From Gammaproteobacteria bacterium (GTDB lineage: Bacteria; Pseudomonadota; Gammaproteobacteria; JAPPPA01): 64,000 nt of DNA. Of the stretch, positions 59,162 through 64,000 are shown piece by piece. Both the position numbers and the translations under genes were made by a program. Under the pieces are notes generated by a model. The model did no database searches, was not told where the DNA came from, and was given only the letters and a program-made list of their open reading frames with translations. Position 1 is the first letter of the stretch. Each line of letters begins with the position of its first letter. The stretch spans positions 236,518-300,517 of the forward strand of contig JAUHZK010000003.1 in the NCBI GenBank assembly GCA_030425645.1, read 5' to 3'.

Positions 59162-59190
59162 TTGAGAAACACCGAACTAATCGTCATAAT
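59162..59190 (+). promoter_or_regulatory. Sigma-70-type promoter in the moxR-fba gap
   Basis: The -35 box TTGAGA (59162-59167), a 17-bp spacer and the -10 box CATAAT (59185-59190) each match the consensus in five of six bases. Transcription would begin near 59197 and run toward fba. A strong terminator lies only about 40 bp further on. Confidence 0.6.
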
Positions 59191-59196
59191 TTCCTT

Positions 59197-59269
59197 ACCC
59201 CTTGCTGCCGAGTGACAGCTATATCACTCAAGGCAAAAACCGCTCCCAAGGATGGGAACGGTTTTTGCC
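59197..59269 (+). ncRNA. Candidate small RNA or transcription attenuator upstream of fba
   Basis: Between moxR and fba a predicted RNA of about 70 nt runs from the promoter above to a terminator. It holds a first hairpin GAGTGA / TCACTC (59210-59215 / 59224-59229), then a terminator hairpin GGCAAAAACCG...CGGTTTTTGCC (59232-59269) with an inner stem TCCCA / TGGGA and loop AGGA. The terminator is about 140 bp before fba, so it is either a standalone small RNA or a leader that limits fba read-through. The AGGA loop resembles a CsrA-type site. No homology search could be run. Confidence 0.5.
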
Positions 59270-59408
59270 ACTTTTACTCTCCACAAGATTTATGCAGCTA
59301 ATTCACGCTAAGACTGGAAATTAATGTCCAGCAGCGAGAAAATAGCGCAGCAAAATTTGGCGACCCGCCAAACCCACATTTCCACAGTTTCATTCAAGGA
59401 ATGCATTT

Positions 59409-60431
59409 ATGGACAAGGCTCAACTCAAGGCCACTGCAGAAAAGATCGTTGCTAACGGTAAAGGCATTTTGGCCGCCGACGAAAGCACCGGCACTATTGG
59501 CAAACGCTTTGCCGGCATTAATGTAGAAAACGTTGAGAGCAATCGCCAAGCTTATCGCCAAATGTTACTAACCACCGCTGGCGCCGAAGCCTATATTGGC
59601 GGTGTTATTCAATACGATGAGACACTTCGCCAAAGCACCACCGACGGCAAGCGTTTTGCCGATTTAATGGACGAACTTGGTGTTGTACCTGGTATTAAAG
59701 TTGATACTGGTGCCAAAGACTTGGCTGACCACGCCGGCGAAATGATTACCGAAGGCCTAGACGGCCTACGTGACCGCCTAGCGGAATACTACGAACTAGG
59801 TGCACGCTTTGCCAAATGGCGCGCCGTTATCAATATCGACGAAGCCAACAACCTACCTAGCGAATACTGCCTTAACGCTAACGCACAAGCGCTAGCGCGT
59901 TACGCAGCGTTATGCCAAGAAGCTAACATTGTGCCTATCGTTGAGCCGGAAGTGATCATGGATGGCGCTCACAGCATTGAAACTTGCGAAACCGTTACCA
60001 CTCGCGCACTAACCGCGCTGTTTAACGAGCTACAAAATGCCGGCGTATACCTAGAAGGCATTTTGCTGAAGCCAAACATGGTGGTATCGGGTACCGAGAA
60101 CCCACGCCAAGCTGGCATTGATGAAGTAGCAGAGCGCACCGTACGCGTATTGAAAAACTGTGTACCTTCTTCAGTACCTGGCGTGGTCTTCCTATCTGGC
60201 GGGCAAAGCGACGTACTTGCTACGCAGCACCTACAAGCCATGAACGCTAACTACGAAATGCCTTGGGCGCTTAGCTACAGCTATGGCCGCGCACTGCAAG
60301 CACCTGCACTAAAAGCATGGGGTGGCGATGCCGCCAATGTAGAGGCCGCGCAAGCAGCCTACCTACTGCGCGCCCGCAACAACACTGCCGCCGCCTTAGG
60401 CAACTACACGGACGAGATGGAAGCCGCCTAA
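59409..60431 (+). CDS. fba: Class I fructose-bisphosphate aldolase
   Basis: 340-residue TIM-barrel aldolase of glycolysis/gluconeogenesis, of the vertebrate-like class I type. The Schiff-base Lys is K221 in EGILLKPNMVVSG; ADESTGTIGKRF, AKWRAVINI and FLSGGQSDVLATQHL are all class I motifs. The 5' untranslated region carries a hairpin TTTGGCG / CGCCAAA (59356-59372) and the attenuator-like unit upstream. A terminator follows. This class is less common in bacteria than class II. Confidence 0.96.
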   Translation: MDKAQLKATAEKIVANGKGILAADESTGTIGKRFAGINVENVESNRQAYRQMLLTTAGAEAYIGGVIQYDETLRQSTTDGKRFADLMDELGVVPGIKVDTGAKDLADHAGEMITEGLDGLRDRLAEYYELGARFAKWRAVINIDEANNLPSEYCLNANAQALARYAALCQEANIVPIVEPEVIMDGAHSIETCETVTTRALTALFNELQNAGVYLEGILLKPNMVVSGTENPRQAGIDEVAERTVRVLKNCVPSSVPGVVFLSGGQSDVLATQHLQAMNANYEMPWALSYSYGRALQAPALKAWGGDAANVEAAQAAYLLRARNNTAAALGNYTDEMEAA

Positions 60432-60450
60432 GCGACTCCTCAGACTCCAC

Positions 60451-60480
60451 AAAAAAGCCCGCACCATGCGGGCTTTTTTT
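60451..60480 (+). terminator. Intrinsic terminator of fba
   Basis: Stem AAAAAAGCCCGCA / TGCGGGCTTTTTT around a 3-base loop, 19 bp after the fba stop, ending in a T run. Confidence 0.93.
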
Positions 60481-60520
60481 ATGCGCGTCTGTTTTCCATG
60501 CAAAATGCCTGCACATAAAA

Positions 60521-60547
60521 AAAGCCCAAGGCAGAACCTTGGGCTTT
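60521..60547 (-). terminator. Terminator of the minus-strand tRNA-His fragment
   Basis: An 11-bp stem AAAGCCCAAGG / CCTTGGGCTTT with a 5-base loop. On the minus strand the stem ends in a T run, 7 bp beyond the CCA end of the tRNA-His fragment. It is best read as the original terminator of that tRNA gene. Confidence 0.85.
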
Positions 60548-60554
60548 AAGAATA

Positions 60555-60601
60555 TGGGGTGGACGATGGGGCTTGAACCCACGACCGCCGGAATCACAAT
60601 C
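60555..60601 (-). pseudogene. Displaced 3' fragment of tRNA-His(GTG): integration junction (att site)
   Basis: On the minus strand this reads as the 3' part of tRNA-His: anticodon loop TTGTGAT (anticodon GTG, plus-strand 60595-60597), a variable region, T-arm GTGGG-TTCAAGC-CCCAT, acceptor strand, discriminator C and encoded CCA (60555-60557). C73 is typical of tRNA-His. The match stops after the anticodon loop; no 5' half follows. This is the expected scar when an element integrates into a tRNA gene, the intact copy being at its other end, beyond 64000. Confidence 0.82.
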
Positions 60602-60914
60602 ATAACTACTAACCTTGTTAAATAAGGCTTTCAGCACGACTTATTTTGGGAGTGAGGCCTCAGATCAGGCTAAATAGATCAAGAGTTTAGCCAATGCTTT
60701 TGGGAGCTTAGCCAAGAAAAATATGGCGAAAATTTCTGCGCGGCCAATATATCTTTACGAGGTTTCCCGCCTCCCCCCGTACCGGGTGGTTTAAGCGCCA
60801 CCCAACCCAGCTGGTCAAATTCCTCGTGAGCAATGCTTGCATTTACAAACACGCGGTTGATTCGCCGCAAAGTAAAGCGAACTAGCAGGTCTATTTACGA
60901 CTGCAATAAAAGTA

Positions 60915-60934
60915 GGCGGGAAGATGCTCCCGCC
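60915..60934 (-). terminator. Terminator of the ImmA/XRE operon
   Basis: Perfect 7-bp stem GGCGGGA / TCCCGCC with a 6-base loop; on the minus strand it is followed by TACTTTTATT. It lies about 70 bp after the last stop of the operon. Confidence 0.75.
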
Positions 60935-61005
60935 ACGTATTCACAATTAGTCTTTCCTACGAAGTTAGTCAGGCATCTCCGACCAAAAAAGAAGCTCCAT
61001 TTAGA

Positions 61006-61337
61006 CTACTTCTTCTTGCGGACTTTGATGCGAAACGCTTTCAGACCGTAGTTTCCAGCGAAAAGGACTTTGCCATTTTTAAGCCGTATAGTCTTAGTAA
61101 AGATATACTCAAACTCATCATGAATTGCCATTTTTTCAAGCTCCCAAGGCCATAGGGTGGCCCACTCCCGGAAAACAGCATGGGAACTGACAACTTGAAA
61201 AGCGAACTAATCGCCCCTACACTTCGCGTGTATCTTGCCGGATACGCAAAGTAGTCGTCAGAAATCTGGGTATTGCTTTCGGTTATTCCCCAGACTTTTT
61301 CAGGACTCGCGGTGAGTTGAGTTACTGCTCTATTCAC
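61006..61337 (-). pseudogene. Small gene downstream of ImmA, split by a -1 frameshift
   Basis: GTG 61337 overlaps the ImmA stop by 8 nt and opens a frame (QLTASPEKVWGITESN, QISDDYFAYPARYTRSVGA) that stops looking protein-like after about 47 residues. In the -1 frame the sequence becomes strongly protein-like (SSHAVFREWATLWPWELEK, EFEYIFTKTIRLKNGKVLF, YGLKAFRIKVRKKK) to a TAG at 61006-61008. The switch lies near a TTTTC run (61197-61201). Adding one T would give a protein of about 110 residues. Alternatively ATG 61131 with GGGAG upstream makes a 41-residue protein. Pseudogene, programmed frameshift or sequencing error cannot be told apart here. Confidence 0.5.
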
Positions 61338-61872
61338 CGTTTCTAATTCCCAATTGGTCAGCTCGAATACGAGCGGCCATATTTGAAACTTGGTATTTAT
61401 CTTCGATTTGTGAGACGGATAGGCGGCTGCCGATCAACTCAGAAGCGGGCATAAGAAACTCAGCAGCAAACGTATCGGCTTGCCACTCAGCATCCACATA
61501 CGCAGGTTCTGTTTTAAGGCGCAATCGCCCAAAGCTAGGGCCAATGCCGCTATGCATCATTAGGTGGCCAAACTCATGCGCCAAGGTGAAGTTGTCTCGC
61601 CCCACACCATTACTAGCCCCATCGTAGGTACTATCGCTAATTTCTATTAGCTTTCTGTCAGGATACGTTCTTGCAGCATCCCCGTGCATTTCATGATCGG
61701 GCCTGATGTCTATTACAAACTCGTCGTCCAGTTTCGGGAGCAAAAACTCCAGCAACCCAACCATGTTTGTCCCACCCTGCAGATTTAGTGCAGTTCTTAT
61801 TTGTTCCGCGAGCGCTCTAATTGAAGCCCGCGACTTTGGTGGAACCTTTTGTCCTCGCTTCCGAATTGTCAT
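61330..61872 (-). CDS. ImmA/IrrE-family metallopeptidase
   Basis: 180 residues with the zinc-protease motif HEFGH (H99, E100, H103) and a downstream Glu in AEWQADTFAAEFLMP. This family cleaves partner XRE-type repressors to switch mobile elements or stress genes on. Its partner is probably the XRE gene 9 bp upstream. Gene order repressor-protease matches ImmR-ImmA of ICEBs1 in principle. It overlaps the frameshifted small gene. Confidence 0.9.
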   Translation of the reverse strand: MTIRKRGQKVPPKSRASIRALAEQIRTALNLQGGTNMVGLLEFLLPKLDDEFVIDIRPDHEMHGDAARTYPDRKLIEISDSTYDGASNGVGRDNFTLAHEFGHLMMHSGIGPSFGRLRLKTEPAYVDAEWQADTFAAEFLMPASELIGSRLSVSQIEDKYQVSNMAARIRADQLGIRNGE

Positions 61873-61881
61873 TCACTTACC

Positions 61882-62235
61882 TCATTTTACGTCTGCCAGT
61901 TGTCGAATACTTTTAAGAGCTTCAGGAGAAAGCTCACCAAAGTTCCTTGCCAATACGGCGACGGCCTCTCTTGCCGACGAATCGGCGTTACGCACATCAA
62001 TGGTTACGTGGTCTCGCGATTCAACCGCAGCCACCCAAACCAACTCTCTTTCGCTACGAGATAACTCCATAGCGTCACTAACAGATTCAACTAGCTCATC
62101 CGTTAGCTTTTTACGGCCCATTTCGACTGCAGAAATATATGACGGTGTCACACCCAACTTTTCTGCCAGTTCTTTTAGACTCATTAATTTGTCAATTCTC
62201 AACTTGCGTACAGTTTTTCCGTATTCAGTTGTCAT
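61882..62235 (-). CDS. XRE-family transcriptional regulator
   Basis: 117 residues from the ATG at 62233-62235, which a GGAGG site 7 bases upstream supports over an in-frame start at 62262. The N-terminal helix-turn-helix is clear (LAEKLGVTPSYISAVEMGR, about residues 23-41 of the shorter form). The C-terminal half is helical. Together with the ImmA-like protease it probably controls island genes. Its promoter region faces that of the resolvase across 230 bp. Confidence 0.9.
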   Translation of the reverse strand: MTTEYGKTVRKLRIDKLMSLKELAEKLGVTPSYISAVEMGRKKLTDELVESVSDAMELSRSERELVWVAAVESRDHVTIDVRNADSSAREAVAVLARNFGELSPEALKSIRQLADVK

Positions 62236-62411
62236 CAACTCACCTCCAGCGGATTTAGTCATTAAGACTCATGCATCAACAGCCAACCAATATTGACCGC
62301 TGCAGACACATCTTAACAAAAACAGATCGCTTTGTGTACCAATTTGGTTAACTTATTTACCAAGCCTATTTTTTCTCTAAAACTATACCTTTAGGGATTG
62401 ACTAACAGGCC

Positions 62412-62465
62412 GTCTCTAATCTAGTCTCTAAATGCATTCCCCCATCATCACAGGAGTTTAGAGAC
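62412..62465. promoter_or_regulatory. GTCTCTAAA sites overlapping the resolvase start
   Basis: GTCTCTAA (62412-62419), GTCTCTAAA (62424-62432) and the inverted TTTAGAGAC (62457-62465) surround the resolvase ribosome-binding site and start codon. This looks like an operator or part of a res recombination site through which the resolvase would regulate itself. Confidence 0.55.
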
Positions 62466-63056
62466 ATGAGCGGTGAGCTTATCGGTTATGCACGGGTGTC
62501 GACTACTGGCCAGAGCCTAGAGGTACAACAAGACGCCCTTAAGGCCTTTGGCGTAAAGGCTGACCACATATTCGCAGAGAAGCAGTCAGGCACTGACCAT
62601 ACAAGGCCAGAGCTAAAGGCTGCCCTTAAGTTCGCTCGTAAAGGCGATACCTTTGTCGTGACCCGCATTGATCGCTTGGCTCGGTCTACCCATCACTTGT
62701 GCCAGATAGCCGCTGAGCTGGACGCCAAAGGCGCGTTCCTCAAAGTGTTGGAGCAAGACATGGATACCACCACCAGCAATGGTCGGCTGACCTACAACAT
62801 CTTGGCGGCTATCGCTCAGTTCGAGACAGAGCTTAGGGCTGAGCGTCAGGCTGAGGGTATCGCTAAAGCCAAAGAGAAAGGCGTTAAGTTCGGGCGCAAA
62901 GGCGTAGCTGACGATAAGGTCGCCAAGGTACTGGAGCTTGCAGCGGCTGACACACGAGTACCTGAGATCATGGAGGAGACAGGCTTAGGTCGTGCAACTA
63001 TCTATCGATTGATAGCTAAGGGGCGAACTGACACAGAAACAAAGGGCGACGCTTAG
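62466..63056 (+). CDS. Serine recombinase (resolvase/invertase family)
   Basis: 196 residues. The N-terminal catalytic domain has GYARVSTTGQS with Ser12 as nucleophile, the DRLARS segment with active-site Arg, and the long E-helix (LAAIAQFETELRAERQAEGI). A C-terminal helix-turn-helix follows (PEIMEETGLGRATIYRLIA). This size and layout fit a small TnpR/Pin-type enzyme rather than a large serine integrase. AGGAG precedes ATG 62466. It probably resolves cointegrates, stabilises a multimer or inverts DNA within the island. Confidence 0.93.
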   Translation: MSGELIGYARVSTTGQSLEVQQDALKAFGVKADHIFAEKQSGTDHTRPELKAALKFARKGDTFVVTRIDRLARSTHHLCQIAAELDAKGAFLKVLEQDMDTTTSNGRLTYNILAAIAQFETELRAERQAEGIAKAKEKGVKFGRKGVADDKVAKVLELAAADTRVPEIMEETGLGRATIYRLIAKGRTDTETKGDA

Positions 63057-63146
63057 CTGCCCAAGGCTTGGCTAGTCGGTACCGGATTCATTAACGAAGC
63101 TAGTGATACCGCCCTGACGAAACCCTCTTTTCAGCAGCTGTTTCCA

Positions 63147-63250
63147 ATTAGTCCCCGTTAAGCCCCAGAAGCACATTTATTCAATTAGCCCCCTCTTAGC
63201 CCACAAGGCACCCAAAACCCCGAAATCCATTAGCCCCCCCTTAAGCCCCC
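63147..63250. repeat. Cluster of TTA(A)GCCCC repeats
   Basis: Three imperfect direct repeats lie at 63147-63166, 63184-63203 and 63229-63250. Each is built of two halves of the type TTAGyCCCC and TTAAGCCCC, giving six related half-units. They occupy part of the 369-bp gap between the resolvase and the next gene (63057-63425), in which I see no other gene. They could be iterons, a protein-binding array or the core of a resolution site. Confidence 0.6.
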
Positions 63251-63425
63251 TTTGCCGTTTTTCCACCAATTTGGGGACAACACGATCAAAGGGGCAGCTA
63301 CCTAGCCACTATCGAATTCAGACTTTATATCGGCGGTATTTGATAAATATCTTGAGTACAGAACGCACATTCTTGTTGCGTTGTTCTTCTGTGCTCCCCT
63401 GTTTTTTGGAACTTGAGGAAAACCC

Positions 63426-63767
63426 ATGCACAAACCACCAAACAAAAAACTTTGCGTAACCGACCTACCTGAAATACGCCGCGTCCGTCGGGTCAGCCTA
63501 ACCATCGAAGGTCAAATGTATGTACGCCGCTATCAGCGCCTTCTGGGAAGTGGAAGAGAAATTGCGAAGTTCTCCGACGTAATCGACCTAATTCTTAGAC
63601 AACACCTAGAGCTAACCCGACATGACCAAAGCAGTGACGCACCACAATGGAAAGACCTACCACTATACGAACCATCAACTACTCCCCAAAGCTGCAACCT
63701 CTTTGTCAGCCAGCCTAACCAAATACTTAAAGAAAGTGACTTGGTCGACAAATCAGCGAAAACGTAG
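63426..63767 (+). CDS. Small ribbon-helix-helix-like protein of unknown function
   Basis: 113 residues from ATG 63426 behind a good GAGG site. The segment RRVSLTIEGQMYVRRYQRLL followed by FSDVIDLILRQHLEL has the strand-helix-helix pattern of MetJ/Arc-type (RHH) DNA-binding proteins; the rest is polar with no domain I can name. In an island this could be a transfer or partition accessory protein. No homology could be checked. The next frame starts inside its end. Confidence 0.6.
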   Translation: MHKPPNKKLCVTDLPEIRRVRRVSLTIEGQMYVRRYQRLLGSGREIAKFSDVIDLILRQHLELTRHDQSSDAPQWKDLPLYEPSTTPQSCNLFVSQPNQILKESDLVDKSAKT

Positions 63768-63909
63768 CCCTCAAGAAAGAGCCTCAGAAAAACTTAACCT
63801 GATAGCCCAAATTGTTCTTACAAACCTACTGATCCTAGAACTGCTAGATCAGCACATTGAACACTGGCTAAGAGGGGTAATCCCCCGAAATAACGGACAG
63901 TTAAGTTAA
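63622..63909 (+). CDS. Small open frame cut by the IS3 element
   Basis: 95 residues starting inside the previous gene in another frame. Residues after about 50 look protein-like (SEKLNLIAQIVLTNLLILEL), and the last ten or so (IPRNNGQLS) are encoded by the IS end, so the original C-terminus is lost. It may have been a real gene overlapping the RHH-like gene, truncated by the insertion. Start and function uncertain. Confidence 0.35.
   Translation: MTKAVTHHNGKTYHYTNHQLLPKAATSLSASLTKYLKKVTWSTNQRKRSPQERASEKLNLIAQIVLTNLLILELLDQHIEHWLRGVIPRNNGQLS
63876..63901. repeat. Probable terminal repeat of the IS3-family element
   Basis: The stretch CCCCCGAAATAACGGACAG just outside the transposase stop resembles the terminal repeat of IS3-group elements. 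The other end lies outside the window, so the exact boundary and any target duplication cannot be determined. Confidence 0.5.
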
Positions 63910-64000
63910 GGGCAAAATGCCCGCTTTTCTCAGCGCCAGCTTACGTCGGCGCCTTGGGTTATGGAAGCGTTCGATGTAATCGAACACATCAGTTCTAGCT
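63901..64000 (-). CDS. IS3-family transposase, C-terminal end (partial)
   Basis: The minus-strand frame entering from the right edge ends at TAA (63901-63903) and reads VFDYIERFHNPRRRRKLAL, then RKAGILPLT. The motif FDYIERFxNPxRRH/R is the hallmark of the end of IS3-family OrfB, a DDE transposase. Only about 33 residues are present; the catalytic residues are outside. Confidence 0.85.
   Translation of the reverse strand, partial: ARTDVFDYIERFHNPRRRRKLALRKAGILPLT

Larger units (their letters stand above)
60555..64000. mobile_element. Left end of an integrative element inserted at tRNA-His
   Basis: From the tRNA-His scar to the right edge, every recognisable gene is of mobile or regulatory type: ImmA/IrrE protease with XRE regulator, serine resolvase, small DNA-binding-like protein and an IS3 transposase. 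Gene density is lower and the G+C content seems lower than in the core chromosome. No integrase or replication gene is visible, so the element must continue beyond the window. Genes in 60602-61005 are uncertain: I see only a terminator and short non-convincing frames. Confidence 0.75.

Noticed and set aside
60555..60630. Complete tRNA-His gene
   Set aside because: Homology stops after the anticodon loop; no D-arm, 5' anticodon stem or 5' acceptor strand can be found in the following sequence.
60679..60870. 63-residue minus-strand frame next to the tRNA scar
   Set aside because: TTG start without ribosome-binding site and no convincing protein pattern; an overlapping 44-codon frame is equally likely, so neither is called.
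62466..63056. Serine resolvase as the enzyme that inserted the island at tRNA-His
   Set aside because: It is a small resolvase/invertase type. Insertion into tRNA anticodon loops is typical of tyrosine integrases, which should lie beyond the window.
63147..63250. CRISPR array
   Set aside because: The repeats are short, C-rich, unequal in spacing and only three in number, and no cas gene is present anywhere in the window.

Overview
This is a stretch of a gammaproteobacterial chromosome of roughly 50-55% G+C (judged by eye). Gene order points to a Pseudomonas- or Oceanospirillales-like marine lineage: dusB-fis-purH-purD, rho/trxA, csrA-lysC-alaS-recX-recA-pncC next to mutS, lptD-surA-pdxA-rsmA-apaH, xerD-dsbC, thiD-thiE-hemL and amgK-murU. 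I do not assign a genus.

Layout. 1-7.5 kb: end of dusB, fis, the purine genes purH and purD, an RRM protein, rho, trxA and gltX. 7.6-16.9 kb: one nine-gene operon of exported and lipidated TPR proteins, a TolQ/ExbB channel, two ExbD/TolR proteins and a TonB/AgmX-like transducer. It resembles the core of the Myxococcus Agl-Glt machine and is the most interesting chromosomal system here. 16.9-20.5 kb: a voltage-sensor-like membrane protein, zapE, an SPFH protein and NfeD. 20.5-29.8 kb: csrA, lysC, alaS, recX, recA, pncC and mutS. 29.8-30.6 kb: a PD-(D/E)XK nuclease-like gene wedged between mutS and nadA. 30.6-38.5 kb: nadA, aspS, an FmdB-type zinc ribbon, an Atm1-like ABC exporter, two envelope proteins and lipA. 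38.5-39.1 kb: a non-coding element of about 590 bp with terminal inverted repeats. 39.1-49.4 kb: peptidoglycan recycling (murU, amgK), then lptD-surA-pdxA-rsmA-usp-apaH, a small outer-membrane barrel, a Nudix hydrolase and fdxA. 49.4-60.4 kb: an SRPBCC protein, dsbC, xerD, the plsC-like/thiD/thiE/hemL/DedA operon, ubiX, a MoxR-VWA pair and class I fructose-bisphosphate aldolase.

From 60.55 kb to the right edge the window enters a mobile island. Its left junction is a displaced 3' fragment of tRNA-His(GTG) that still has its own terminator. The island carries a frameshifted small gene, an ImmA/IrrE protease with an XRE regulator, a serine resolvase with symmetric sites over its start, clusters of TTAAGCCCC-like repeats, a ribbon-helix-helix-like protein, and the end of an IS3-family element that cuts an open frame. 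The integrase and intact tRNA-His should lie beyond 64000.

Besides the Agl-Glt-like operon, two non-obvious signals stand out: a promoter plus two-hairpin terminator unit in the moxR/fba gap that looks like a small RNA or attenuator, and a voltage-sensor-like protein with no visible pore.
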